This document shows positions 31,810 through 43,359 of a stretch of DNA of 64,000 nucleotides, piece by piece. The translations under genes and the position numbers were made by a program. The stretch lies in assembly GCA_016271365.2 (NCBI GenBank), contig CM057459.1, forward strand, positions 493,533,501-493,597,500. The letters are read 5' to 3'. The notes beneath the pieces are model-generated. The model saw nothing but the letters and a program-made list of their open reading frames with translations, did not search any database and was not told the origin of the DNA. Every line of letters starts with the position of its first letter. Within the stretch, counting starts at the first letter, position 1. Origin of the DNA: Neoceratodus forsteri. Lineage: Eukaryota > Chordata > Ceratodontiformes > Ceratodontidae.

Positions 31810-34389
31810 AGGTCTCTATGTTTCTTCATTTAAAAGTTATGAGTCATTTGTATCCCTGATTTCACTACCTGTTAAAAAAGAGCCATTTTCAGTGAAGTGC
31901 TACTGATGATGTCATAACCAGAATTCACAGCCTAGTCCTCCTTGTCAGCAATGTTATAGGACTTACTTCTACAAAGTTTAAAAAACTAGAGTCGTAGTAA
32001 TCATTTCAAAATAAAACTGACACAGGGTTGGGTGCACTGCATGCATTTTCAGAATGTTCAGAAGCATGGTACTATACTTTAGAATGTGTCAGGTGGTGAT
32101 TGTGGAAAGTAGTTCTGGGCTGCACTATAGAATGTCAAGTTGGTGCACAATTTCAGAATGTTGGGGGCTATATGAAATCTTGGAGAGCAGAAGGGATGCA
32201 CCATCTTGAAATGTTCTGGGGACGCTCTCAATCTCGGAATGCAACAGGGACACACATCTAGTAATTTGACGGGGGTTGACAATTTCAGAACATTATAGGG
32301 ATACACACTGTTGGAATGTAACAGAACACACCATTTTATTCTGAAATTGCTTGTCTTCGCTGCATTTCAGGATTGTACGCACCCACCACAATTCTAAATT
32401 GTGCATCACAACCCCATCACATTCTGACATTATGCATCCCAGCCATGTTCTGACACTTCATTACTGCCACATCCCAAAACTGCACATTCCCACCACATGA
32501 CAAAATTTCACATCCCCGCCACATTCCGAAGTTGTATGTCACATTCTGAAACTGTGCTACCACTACATTCCAAAATTTTTCGTCACTGCTACATTTCAAA
32601 GTGGCATGTCCCTGCAACATTCTGAAATTATGCATCCTGACAACATTCCAAAATTGTACATTCTTGCTGCATTCTGAAGTTGCACTACCACTACATTCCA
32701 AAACTGTGCATCTTTTTCACATTCCAAAAATGCTCACCCTCACCACATTCCAAATATATGCATTTCTGCCACATTGTGAAACTGCATTTCCCAAACACAT
32801 TCGACATTGGACATCCCCACCACATTCTAAAATTGTGTCTCTCAGCCACATTCTGAAATTGTACCTTCCCACCACATTCCAAAATTTGTGTGTCACTGCC
32901 ACATTCCCAAATTGCCTGTCCTCAACAAATTCATAAAATTCTAAAAAATCTGAAAAGGAGCGCCACTGCCACATTCTGAAATTGTATGTCCAAATGACAT
33001 TCTGAAATTGCACATCCCTGAAATATTCCAAAATTGTGGACCCCACCACATTCTAAAATTGTACATCACTGTTATATTCAGATTGCATGTCAACACCACA
33101 TTTTGAAACTGTGTGTCCTGGCCACATTCCAAAATCGTGTATCCCTGCCATATTCTGATATTGTATCACCACTACTTTCCACATTTATGCATCCTTGTCA
33201 CATGAAAATACTCATCCTCAGCACATTCCAAAATTATGTGCTTCCTCCACATTCTGAAATTGCATTTTCCAGCCACATTCCAAAACTGAGAGTTCCCACA
33301 TTTTTTAAAATTGTGCATCCCTGCCACATTCTGAAATTATACCTTCCCAACATATTCCCAAATTGTGAGTAACCGCCACATTCCAAAATTGTCTGTCTTC
33401 ATCACATTCTGACAATGCATATCCCCACCACATTCTGAAAATTGAGTGTCACTGCCAGATTCCAAAACTGCATGTCCAAGTCACATTATAAAATTGCACA
33501 TCCTTGCCAAATTCTGAAATTGCATATCCCCATCACATTCCAAAATTGCACATGCCATCACATTCCAAAAATGCATTTCCCTGCCATGCTCCAAAATTAC
33601 GCATCCCACCATATTCTAAAAATGTGTATCCCTGCCACATTCAGAAATTGCATGTGACCACTACATTCTAAAATTGTGCATCCCTACCACAATTCTCACA
33701 TTCCATGTCCATGCCACATTGTGAAACTGCATGTCACCACCACAATCTGAATTCAAGAATCACCACCACATTCTGAAATTGTGAATCACCACCACAAATT
33801 ATGCATTCATGATACATTATGAAATTGTATATCCCTACCACATTTCACAACTAAGTGTCTCTTGCATTTGGAAACTGAGTATCTCTGTCATGGTCAAAAT
33901 ATTTGTGATACCTCCATATTACGCATTTTAGTGTCCCTACCACATTCCAAGATTGTGCATCCCAGCTACTTGCTGAAAATGTGTCATTGCTGCATTCCAC
34001 AACTGTAACCTGGTGGCATTTCAAAATCTCATCCCTGTAGCATTCTAAAAACTGCACACACAATGTTGGCATTCTATAGCCACGTGTGCCACTGCATTCC
34101 ACCCCATCACATTCTTAAGTACATTCTGTCTGCACATTATGGACATTCATGCATTATGCCCACCCAGTGTCAGCTTTCCTTTTTCAAATGTTTACTACAA
34201 CAGTACATTTATATAACATGGGAGAAATAAGTCCTATAAGGTTGGTTCCAGACAGGACTAGGCTATGAGTTCTGGCTATGACATCATCAGTACCTGTGGC
34301 TCTTCAATAAAATTGACATTTTTTACAGGCAGTGAAATTAGTGTTACAAAGTGACTTGTAACTTTTAAGCAAAGTAACTTAGAGATCTA
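31810..34389. mobile_element. inverted-repeat element enclosing a minisatellite
   Basis: The left segment 31810-31985 and the right segment 34195-34389 are inverted copies of about 180 bp. Shared blocks on the left are CTACTGATGATGTCATAACC, CACAGCCTAGTCCT and TATAGGACTTA; on the right they appear as reverse complement. Between them lies a short-period array (32040-34140) that itself changes orientation near 32340. No coding sequence was recognised. The outer ends read about GGTCTCTATGTTTC and GATCTCTAAGTTAC. The target duplication is not resolved because a SINE begins directly beyond the right end. Confidence 0.7.
32040..34140. repeat. short-period minisatellite with orientation switch
   Basis: From about 32380 to 34140 the sequence is a degenerate tandem array with a period near 33-36 bases, roughly CCACATTCTGAAATTGTGCA followed by TCCCTGC. 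From about 32040 to 32340 the same unit runs in the opposite orientation (CAATTTCAGAATGTTGGGGG). Some 50-60 units are present. The many overlapping frames on both strands (for example 32601-32936, 33034-33372, 32717-33049) are translations of this array. Confidence 0.9.
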
Positions 34390-34394
34390 ATTTT

Positions 34395-34790
34395 TAACCT
34401 GGCCTGGTGGTGCTGCTGAAGGTTGAGGTGCTGAACACCTCACCTCAAGCTATGCCAGCAACCCGAGTTCGGGAACAAGCCCAGGTTGTTGGGGATCAGT
34501 AGGGGGAGTGCAAGGAGTAGGATTGAGCTGCCGCAAGGCATCTCTCCTCTCCTGGGGAGGGATGAGGGATGTCCCAGGCTCTTGTCTGCCACCTGGTGGA
34601 AGACAGGTGGCGGTTCAGGCAATGGGTAGCCCGGCAACAGCCATGGGGTGGAGCAGAAGGGGCCAAGCTGGCACCTGCATGCATGTACGCTTCCATGTGT
34701 ATGCATGGCCATGTCTGCCAGGGTCCAAGGATCGGGGAGAAAACACGGGGAGAAAACGTAAAAATTTCAACTTAAAAAAAGTGAGATCTC
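34395..34790 (+). mobile_element. tRNA-derived SINE, copy 2 of a three-copy family
   Basis: The head CTGGTGGTGCTGCTGAAGGT (A-box-like) is followed by AACCCGAGTTCGGGAACAAG (B-box-like). The shared body GGAGTAGGATTGAGCTGCC and CTCTCCTCTCCTGGGGA follow, with an A-rich 3' region ending AACTTAAAAAAAGTG. The same head and body order occurs at 18145 and 45800. The distal half differs from the other two copies. Confidence 0.65.
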
Positions 34791-34877
34791 ATTTTTGGTA
34801 GGAGGCTGATTGGGAATATGCTTATCTAAGTTCTTGATTTATTGATGCTATAAATTTTGGCCAGACTTTCTCTCTTT

Positions 34878-35236
34878 AAGGTCATCAGATATGATGACCT
34901 CTAGGTCTCTTTCTTGCTTGGTAGCTATAAGCTTTATGCCCCATCTTTTAGATAGCCCCTAAGTTTCACAGCCCTAAGTGCATAACCATGCATGTTTTGG
35001 CACTGAAACACAGCTGCCATCCCTAGACCATTCCACTAGTTTCCTCAGATACCTTTACATTCTCTCTACCCCCTTCCTGTCAACCCTATTGCAGATTTTT
35101 GTATCATCTGCAAAGAGACACACCTTATCCTCAAGTTCCTCTTCAGTGTTGCTTATGAAGACAATGAAGAGGACTGATCCCACCAGTGAACCATGTGGCA
35201 CCCTACTAATCACTCTCCTATCGATGATTGTCTACC
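34878..35236 (-). mobile_element. CR1 LINE fragment, 3' part of a split copy
   Basis: On the minus strand this reads through the reverse transcriptase from the VPxGSxxG-like block near 35190 past the FADD region (CTCTTTGCAGATGATACAAA near 35115) to the ESRDLEVI-like region near 34890. It stops at 35236, and the same CR1 resumes at 40109, so the 4.87 kb between is an insertion. Stops are frequent, and the CR1 3' UTR is missing. Confidence 0.75.
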
Positions 35237-36304
35237 AGAGGTAGAAGACTAGGTTTGCTGGCCAAGGCACCTAGCTTCACGTGAGCTCTTTCCTTCTAGG
35301 TTGCTTGAAAGGACAGAGCAAAGAACCTTACCAGAGCAAGGGAAAGGATAAAGACTTCTTTTGGCTAGGCAGATTTACTGTGTGTGTTGTTATTTTTATT
35401 TAGTACTCACAGGGATTGTTACTGTTTGTTGCTAACATTTTATTGCTTTATTTTTCTCTGATTCAAATTGTTGTTGCTGGGTATACCTTCTGCTGCATTA
35501 TTACAAGGTGTGCCTACAGCTGTGTGCTAACAGAGTACTGCTGTAATCTTCTGATTCAAATTGTCTTTTGCAAGGTAGATCTTCTGTTACTGCTTTATTT
35601 TTCTCTGTAGCAAAGTGTTTCTTACAGGGTATATCTTCTGTGAAATTATTACAGGTGGTGCTTTACAGGTTTTATAGTTTTATCTGTCATTAGGATAAGC
35701 TTTCAGGGTTACTGCATTTGTTACTGACTGATTGTTTCTGCTCTTACCTCTTTGTTTCTTTCATCCATGGTTCTTCTTTTTTGGCATGGGAAGGGCCCAG
35801 CCACCCACCCCCATCCCCAACCACCGCACACTATAGGGTAACACAGTTGTGACATTTCCTGGGGCAAAGTAGGAAGGGTCAGATCAGTGGGGTATCCACA
35901 CAGTGACCTCATTTACAGGGGCACTAGTAATTTAACTTGTTATAACAAGTTATACAAAAACAAACAAACAAACAAAACACAAAATCAAACTTTTGCTTTC
36001 ATTTTCTTCCTTCTAATTACTCTGACCAGGTTATAAACCCAGCAACTTATCTGGAATGGATATCATTAACTAAAGGTACTGTGAAACACTTTTCAGAAGG
36101 GCAGTTTTACAGGATTTAGGACACTGTCCTACACGCTGGCCCATTGGAGATCTTAGGACTCAGCTCCATGCAGCATGGGCAGAGATTGCGTGCCTCAAAT
36201 TTCATATTTAAGAGGAAATATATTATAAGACCCACCCACCATTTCCCCAACATCCAACATAATCACCTCGACTGCAGAGGGTAATTGGTCCGGGAGGTTG
36301 GCAG
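35237..36304 (+). promoter_or_regulatory. CR1 5' UTR/putative internal promoter region
   Basis: The boundaries are set by the insertion edge and the first ORF1 codon used here. At 35435-35680 a degenerate direct repeat of roughly 80-110 bp is present, with TTTTTCTCTGATTCAAATTG, GGGTATACCTTCTG and ATTATTACAAGG recurring. Repeats in a LINE 5' region often carry promoter activity, but that is inference. A (CAAA)n-like stretch lies at 35955-35977. Confidence 0.5.
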
Positions 36305-36871
36305 GTGGTTAGAAGGGGCATATTGGGTGCCCCATCACTCGGTGCTCTCCAACATATCTCCTCCACAAACCATATAAAAACTACAAACAGGTATCTGCCT
36401 CTATCTCTGAAATCAAACAAAGGGGCAGAGGACACTGCAGAGCAAGACACTGCAGCACAGGAGCTAGCACAACAAAACTCACCCAAAACAGGAACCAAAC
36501 CAAAAAAAGCAAAAAGGAAATCCAAAAAACTTCTGATCATAGGAGACTCCATGATTCAGGGAGTTGATACCTATCTCCAGCCAGGGGTAATAGTCAGATG
36601 TCTCCCAGGTACATCAGCATGGAGAGACACTGACCACATTGCTAAAATTGTTCAGGAAGCAGGAGAAAACATTGACATCCTGGTACACATAGGGACCAAT
36701 GATCTCACCAGCCGGTCAGTTGTGGAGACAAAGGAACACCTGACCAGGCTGGGTGACAAACTATCATCCATTTCATCTGACATCTCCTTCTCTGATATCC
36801 TGCCAGTCTGGGAGAGGGGGGCAGATGGATGGAAGGTCAGAGAAGGGGATATAGGGGAGCTGAACATGTAG
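36305..36871 (+). pseudogene. CR1 ORF1 with SGNH esterase domain
   Basis: The 188-residue frame has a lysine-rich segment (PKKAKRKSKK) before the esterase. LLIIGDSMIQGV is block I, with the GDS catalytic Ser, and LVHIGTNDLTS is block III (GxND). A truncated C terminus follows, ending at a TAG at 36869-36871 after REGDIGELNM. Sequence after the stop (36872-37018, FVGNWQQFWEQN and then DGLHLTKEKV) continues the domain in another frame and includes DGLHLT, the block V region with the catalytic D and H. One lesion therefore separates the ends. CR1 ORF1 esterases are known; their substrate in retrotransposition is unclear. Confidence 0.8.
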
Positions 36872-37225
36872 CTTAAGGGGTGGTGCCAGGAAAAAGGACA
36901 CAAATTTGTAGGGAACTGGCAACAGTTTTGGGAGCAAAATTTCTTTAAATTTGATGGACTACATCTGACTAAGGAGAAAGTCAGTGCATTGGGGCAGAAG
37001 TTTGACGTCTTTGCATAATATTTAAACTAGCAAATGGGGGGAGGGGTGCAGCACCCCATACGTTGAGTGGGAAGAACATCCTTCCCCCCTCAGCTAGTGG
37101 TCAAACAGGAGTTCAGCATGTTTGCAGTTCATTTGCATCACCAGGTGAAGAAAAAGGTCCAGCTCCCCATATGATGCACAGGGAAAATGCCACACCTCAC
37201 TCAACAGCCAACACATCAAAATCTG

Positions 37226-37860
37226 GCCAAAGGAAAATCATATACACAAGTGCTCACAGTCTGGGAAACAAGATCCCAGACCTGCAGGCAATAATGACAG
37301 AGGCTAAACTGGACATAGTAGCAATTAGCGAGACATGGTTTACCAGTAACCACACTTGGGAGACTTCAGTACCCGGCTATGTACTGTTCAGAAGAGACTG
37401 AGGTGCAAAAAGGTGGGGGGGTGGAGGTCCCCTGTATGTCAATGAAAATATCAAAGTTACAGAAATTCAGAATACACATAAAGAGCCAGAAGAACTGTGG
37501 ATCACTCTGGAAATAGGAAATGGGACAGCCATAAGAACTGAGGTTGTTTACAGGCCCCCAGACCAGGGGGAGGACATAGACACATTACTGTTAGAAGATA
37601 TACAAAACATAACAGCTAAAGGGGAGGTTCTGATAATGGGAGACTTCAACATGCCAGATACAGATTGGTCAATACGGGCAGGAACATCTGCCAGAACTAG
37701 ACACATGGTGGATTCCCTGCAGGGGAAGGCCTCAAACAACTGGTACAACAACCCACAAGAGACAGGGCTATCCTAGATCTAGTACTGACTAACAGGGAAA
37801 GGATCACAGATCTCCAGGTAGAAGGTCACCTGGGGGCCAGTGACCATCACATGATATAGT
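37226..37860 (+). pseudogene. CR1 ORF2 endonuclease remnant
   Basis: It opens YTSAHSLGNKIPDLQAIM (the NARSL block, here changed to SAHSL). Then come IVAISETWFTS (ETW catalytic block), VPGYVLFRRD, a TGA stop at about 37399, VVYRPPDQGEDI and VLIMGDFNMPDTDW (GDFN block). After a frameshift near 37730, AILDLVLTNRER and ASDHHMI (SDH block) follow. A TAG follows directly at about 37858. The order matches the endonuclease domain of CR1 ORF2, and all catalytic blocks except the first are readable. Confidence 0.8.
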
Positions 37861-37865
37861 TCAAT

Positions 37866-38510
37866 TTGGCCACTACAACTAAATCATCCCATTCCAAGGC
37901 AAAAATATGGGACTTCAGAGGAGCTGACTTTGATAAGATGGCCAACAGAGTTAAGCTAGCCCTGGCAAAAAGAAATACAGGTGATGGGGTACAGGCAAAG
38001 TGGGCAAGCATTAAGGATGCAATACTTGAAGCAACATCCCATTGTGTTAGAGAGAAAACAAAGTGCAAAAGAAGAAGGAAACCATTTTGGTTCTCAAAAA
38101 CAGTAGCAGAAAAGGTCAGAGCCAAAAGGCTGACCTTCATAAAATCTAAGGGAACACAGCGGGATGAAAATAGGGAGGCATATCAAACTTCCCTAAGGGA
38201 AGCAGGGAAGGCAGTAAGGCAGGCAAAGGCCCAAACCGAGGAAACACTAGCACAGGACAGTAAAAAAAGGTGACAAGACTTTCTATAGATACATTAGTGA
38301 AAGGAAAAATCCAGAGGGGGTATTGCTAAGATCAAAGGAGATAAGGGGGCGTGTGAGGAGGAGGACCATGTAAAAGCATCTATCCTAAATAGATACTTCT
38401 GCTCAGTATTTACTGAAGAGAAGGTAGGGCAGGGCCCACAGCTCAGCACCATGGACACAGGGGGGAGGGAGGTGAGCACTAGCCCTTCACAAAAAAAGGG
38501 GTCCTACAAG
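37866..38510 (+). pseudogene. CR1 ORF2 linker between endonuclease and RT
   Basis: The frame 37866-38273 has KIWDFRGADFDKMA, KRRRKPFWFSKTVAE (the basic KxxPWF-like block of CR1 linkers) and a basic, helical C-terminal part. A frameshift or stop lies near 38273, after which FYRYISERKNPEG continues to the reverse transcriptase. These blocks precede the reverse transcriptase in all CR1 ORF2 proteins. Confidence 0.7.
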
Positions 38511-38527
38511 AGCTTGATAAGCTCAGG

Positions 38528-39484
38528 GTGGACAAGGCAATGGGACCTGATGGCATACATCCCAGGGTACTAAAGGAGCTAAGGGTGGAACTAGCAGAGC
38601 CATTAGCAGAACTGTTTTATGAGTCTCTGAGCACAGGAGAGGTCCCAGAAGAGTGGAGAAGGGCTCATGTGATCCCGCTCCACAAGAGTGGTAGCAGGGA
38701 GGAGGAGAGGAACTACAGACCAGTCAGTCTTACCTCAGTAGTGGGCAATATTATGGAGGCACTCCTTAAGGAAAGGATAGTGCAACACCTGGAATCCATA
38801 GGAGCACAGGATCCAAGACAGCGTGGGTTTACAAAAGGAAGGTCCCATCAAACTAATCTTGTAGATTTCTTTGATTGGGTAACCAGAGTGGTGGACCAAG
38901 GGGGAGCAGTTGATGTCGCCTACCTTGACTTCAGCAAAGCTTTTGATACTGTTCCACGTAGAAGATTGATTAATAAGCTGGGTAGGCTCGGAGTGGGTCA
39001 GAAGTTGGTCAACTGGGTGGCAAACTGGTTGATGGGCAGAAAACAGAGAGTGGTGGTAAATGACTTACAGTCAGAAAAGATGCAAGTCACAAGTGGGGTA
39101 TCGCGGGGATCAGTCCTGGGGCCAGTCCTCTTCAATATCTTCATCAGTGACATTGCAGATGGACTGGAGGGTAAGGTTTGTCTGTTTGTAGATGACACCA
39201 AGATCTGCAACAGAGTAGATGATCCAGATGGAGCGGGCAAAATGAGAAGAGATCTGGATAAACTAGTAAAATGGTCGAAAGACTGGCAACTAGGGTTTAA
39301 TGCAAAGAAGTGCAAGATCATGCACATAGGCAAGAGAAACCCTGAAGCCACCTATAGGCTGGGAGTGGAGTTGCTGGCAGTCACAAGGGAAGAAAGAGAC
39401 TTGGGCATCATCATCACTGATGACCTGAAATCATCCAAGCAGATCACAGTAGGTAAGGCTGGGGGGGGTGTTAAGGTGTATTAG
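38528..39484 (+). pseudogene. CR1 reverse transcriptase (longest RT frame of the window)
   Basis: The 318-residue frame contains the RT blocks in order: KAMGPDGIHPRVLKELR, EVPEEWRRAHVIPLHKSGS, RNYRPVSLTSVVGNI, QRGFTKGRSHQTNLVDFFDW, YLDFSKAFDTVPRRRL (first catalytic Asp), TSGVSRGSVLGPVLFNIFIS and LFVDDTKICN. Two changes stand out. The usual FADD box is FVDD, keeping both aspartates, and the VPQGS block reads VSRGS. The frame shifts in a G run at 39462-39467, just after the thumb begins. Confidence 0.9.
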
Positions 39485-39998
39485 TAGGGGTATTACAAGT
39501 CAGAAGAGGGAGGTAATAATCCCTCTTTACAAGACGCTGGTTAGGCCCCATCTAGAGTACTGCATGTAGTACTGGAGGCCACACCTTCACAAGGACATTA
39601 ACCAAATTGAGGCAGTCCAAAGAAGGGCAACCAAAATGGTGCAGGGACTGCATCAAAAAACGTATGAAGACAGATTAACGGAGCTCAATATGTATACCCT
39701 AGAGAAAAGGAGGGAGAGAGGTGATATGATCGAAACATTCAAACACCTTAAAGGCATTAACAAGTTGAAAGAGTCTAACATGTTTCAATATAAGAAAAAT
39801 AGCAGGACAGGAGGACGCAGCATGAGATTAGAAGGAGGCCGATTAAGGGGTAATGTCAGGAAGTTCTTTTTCATAGAAAGGGTGGTGGATGCATGGAACG
39901 GCCTACCTCAGGAAGTGGTGGATATGAATACAGTGCAGGGCTTCAAACAGGCATGGGATAGGCATAAGGGAGCAATACAGATGAGTATGAATAGATAG
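39484..39998 (+). pseudogene. CR1 ORF2 C-terminal domain
   Basis: After the frameshift the protein continues as RPHLEYCM, then a stop, then EAVQRRATKMVQGL. The frame 39636-39998 follows with KTYEDRLTELNMYTLEKRRE, RGDMIETFKHLKG, GGRLRGNVRKFFF and VVDAWNGLPQEVV, ending at a natural-looking TAG near 39996. The same C-terminal blocks recur at 54950-55240 and around 46790-47140 in other CR1 copies. Confidence 0.85.
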
Positions 39999-40108
39999 GC
40001 CATTGACAGAGCAAAGGCCGATGGCACATTTATAAGGTAGAAAAATAAATGGGCAGACTGGATGGGCCTTGCGGTCCTTATCTGCCATCAACATCTATGT
40101 TTCTATGT

Positions 40109-41163
40109 TACCTCCACCCTTTGCCTCCTGTCCCAAACCAGACTGATCCATAGCTTGTCACTTTCTCCACCACCCAAGCTGCTTAGTTTCTTAACTGTGA
40201 CACAGTGTTGAAAGCCTTACTGATGTCCAGATGTGCCATGTCCACTGCTCTCCCTAGATCCACCTCCCTGGTAATTCCTGTCAAAGGTATCTATGAGATT
40301 AGTTTAACATGACCTCACCCCTTTGAAACTATGCTGCCAGTAGTCCTGCAGCCCTTTTCTTTCCAGGTGCTCCACAAGCCTATCCTTCAGTACTGTCTCC
40401 ATTACTGTGCCTCTGAACTCCTTTACTACTGTTTCCACTGCATCTCACCTACTATAGTCTATTTTCCACTATAACTTGCACTTCCCCCTTCCTCCCTACC
40501 ATATCCTACTCTATCAATAGACCTGCATTTTTGTTATGCACATGCACCATGGAAGCCTTCCCTTCTGTCTGATCTACTCTTCCAGACTGCTTTACTACTA
40601 AAGGGAGGACCTCCTGGTGAACCTCAATGGTGTGGATGTGCCTATCCTCAACTGAGCTGCCTCCACCCCTCTTCGTAGTCTAAATGCTTTCCTAGGTGCA
40701 TAATTATTTTTTGTTTGTTTGTTTGTTTGTGGTTTTTTTGTTGCTTACTCTGCACTTCTCTTGGCCAGATCATTTGTACTTACATGCACTACCCAATCCA
40801 CCCACCTCCACATTCCTCCCAGTGTGTTCCAACCATTTCTTTCTAAGGATATCCACAGTTGCTGCAGGGAAACAGTAGACCTAACTCTTGATGTCTGGTG
40901 TGGAACCCACAATCCCACTTGTTCCTTTAACAATGCAGTCTTCTAGTTTTTTTGTGCTTCCCTTTCACCCTTTGGGGATCCCACCCTTTACTGGCAAATG
41001 GGACAGACCCTTTCACAGTGCACTGGCCCTAACCCTTCTAGGTAGGATTCCATTAGAGACCTTCTCTAATAAGGGTAGGTACTTGTTTAAGGTGCGCACA
41101 CCATGCACATTTGGTATCCCTTCCTCTGCAGCCCTTCCCTCCCTCCCAGCTACAGTCCACTAG
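40109..41163 (-). mobile_element. CR1 LINE fragment, 5' part of the split copy
   Basis: This continues the minus-strand CR1 of 34878-35236. At 40150-40420 the minus strand encodes N-terminal reverse transcriptase sequence (VMETVLKDRLVEHLE, TNLID). The SGNH block VVHVSTNDLAKRS at about 40750-40790 and the rest of ORF1 lie to about 41160. The endonuclease region is absent, so a large internal deletion joined ORF1 to RT. In the SGNH block III the usual GTND is STND. A (TTTG)n run at 40708-40730 lies inside. Confidence 0.7.
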
Positions 41164-43155
41164 CCCCTGTTGGGTCTCAGGACCATGTGCAGCAGCACAG
41201 CCTGTAGCCCTCTTGGTTATTTGCTGGGCCTTGCTCTCAGTTATTAGATTTATGCCCTTGTAGCCTCATGTTTAGTTCCCAACACCTGACCCATCCTACA
41301 GTTTTGGCACTGGCCATGTAACCAGAGCACCCTCTGGGTGATGGTATGACTGCCATTAGCTCCACTCACTTCTCTTGCAATGCCTCACTTACATTCATAT
41401 GTGGTGTTCCCTAGAGTCTATCAACTGTTCGTCTCAGCTTATGGGCTGCTATTCAGCTGTACCTCAGATAAGGATTTGTCTACCCTCAGTAAAAACAACA
41501 ATGCTCTAACCTAGATAGGTATTAGGCTACCCACAGTAAAAACACTAAATTCACACTGTAGACATAGACATTGATGAAACACTATGCTTGACATGGATGA
41601 AGCTACCTTCAGTAAAGACACTAAGTACACCCTCCACACACAGACCACAGTGAAATCCTACCACAGATATGAACTTGTTTCATTACAGCAACAGCAGTTA
41701 GAATATTATGCTGTACACTGACAGTGATGTAGCTTCACCCTGGATAGGGATTAAGCCACCTTTTGATACAGTCATAAATATGTAGCAAGTGTTCTCACCT
41801 TAGCTAAACCCATGAAGGAAACAGCACCCTGACTGTGCCTGAGCAGAGCCCCTTGGCACTGTAGACATTCCAGTGAAGCCCCCTGTAGATGCCATCCTCC
41901 TTCTTGTGTTCACCACTCCTCATGATCCCTCAGGCAAGGGGTCACTTGGACCTGTGGGAAGAAACTAGTGGACTGCTAAGACTGATTTGCCTCTAGCAGA
42001 ACCCAGCACCCCCCTGTCCAGAATTCTCTCCTTCAGTTTGACCTCCCTTAACCCCAACCCCACACAAAAGATACAAAACTCAGGCTGCTCCTGCGGCACA
42101 TTAAAAGCCAACAAACAGCTCTCCCACCCCTTCCCTCAGTTTCAGCTCAGCGTGCCCTGTTTCTTTCTCTCTACTCTGGCCAGCAGAGTATGTGTGGTTA
42201 TTTTACACAGGCTGCCTCAGGGATCACATGAACATTTCAGCATTAGTACTATTTAATAAAAATATAAGTTGTTAAGCATACTCCCTTCGCATGAGAATAA
42301 TATGAAATGCTTGACACTGCGTTGCTCACATGAACAGAATATCCAATTGTTGATGTTGAGTGCCATCTTTTGGAGAGAATGATTCATTTCTTTGCAGTCT
42401 TGGGCCTCCACTCCTTCAGATTACACAGATTCATAAACCCTGCTGAGGTTTCTGCTGTTTTAATGGTAACACTTAACTGTAAATTAAGTCATGTATGCAA
42501 AAGGCTGATTTTTCAAGTGTTGCATTCCCTTATTTAGTAAAACCATCTCACACAAATACAGGGGACCTTCCAGGAGGCTTAGATGTAGCACTATGCTTAC
42601 AGTAATTCACCACATATTGTACACAATCTGCAGAAATGAAATGCAGGTCTTCCAGTTTCCAGAACATTTCCCAACCTTTTTTTTAATTTATAAACAACTT
42701 TGTAAAACCTGATTTGCTTCAGTGTTGCATCATGCCTTTTCCGTTTCTGAAAAGGACAATTTAAGAGTTGTCAGTAAAATGTATCAGAAAGGCCCAGTTG
42801 TTGGCACTCTCAAGTCTGGATGAGAAGGTTATTCCCACATTGGGTGTTTGAGCTCATATCCAGTTTTAACCACCATTTCATCATACAGGCTTTTTTTTTT
42901 ATCAATGATGTATTTTAAAATCCTTAGATTCATTACCACTATATTTGCATTTTCCTCAGATCTTTTTAAAATTGTTTTGTAATTTATCTGTAATTAATGA
43001 CAAGTCAATAAATATGACTGGCAATATAAAAAATCTCTTCCCTTGAGGTTACAATTTGACTGTATGGACTAGATTCATATTGTGGATATATTAGGGTGGT
43101 GCTAACATTTATCTGTGATGGTACTTGTAAACAGCATGGCACCACAAAACGATAT
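41164..43155. other. unassigned sequence
   Basis: No gene was recognised. At 41470-41800 a degenerate repeat of about 80-120 bases is visible (ACCCTCAGTAAAAACA, CCCACAGTAAAAACACTAAA, ACCTTCAGTAAAGACACTAA with ACCTAGATAGG or CCTGGATAGGGATTA words). The rest is AT-rich. The frame at 41987-42256 has no motif. Confidence 0.4.
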
Positions 43156-43313
43156 TTAAAGAGCTAGTGTACTGCCTATAACTAATGTTAGTTTTAAAAG
43201 CAGTCAATCATTACCTTTTACATCTGAGGTACTTTTTCCTTTGGTTTACTAGAAGATTGTTTACCTGATGTTAGTAGGTGTGATGTGTGGGACAGCACTC
43301 TGCCTGGCAGCTG

Positions 43314-43359
43314 ATATATATATATATCTATATCTACCCCCCCACACACACACACACAC
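43314..43359. repeat. (TA)n and (CA)n microsatellites
   Basis: A TATATATATATA run is followed by TCTATATCTACCCCCCC and then by about 11 CA units. They lie in the left arm of the TTAA transposon. The right arm (47255-47285) lacks the expansions. Confidence 0.85.

Larger units (their letters stand above)
35237..40108 (+). mobile_element. near full-length CR1 LINE inserted in an older CR1
   Basis: Both edges are defined by the interrupted minus-strand CR1. TACC occurs at 35233-35236 and 40109-40112 as a possible short target duplication. The layout is a 5' region (35237-36304), ORF1 with SGNH esterase (36305-36871), an ORF2 endonuclease (from about 37226), a reverse transcriptase (38528-39484), a C-terminal domain (to 39998) and a 3' end GCCATCAACATCTATGTTTC plus TATG. 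About 4.87 kb is close to the length of complete CR1 elements. A few stops and frameshifts in ORF2 show it is no longer active, but it is the best-preserved LINE in the window. Confidence 0.85.

Noticed and set aside
32417..33372. Several 90-112 residue frames on both strands
   Set aside because: All are read through a short-period minisatellite. Peptides on opposite strands are equally repetitive.
32040..34140. Possible CRISPR-like array
   Set aside because: The units are contiguous degenerate tandem repeats without unique spacers, and the context is vertebrate-type nuclear DNA.
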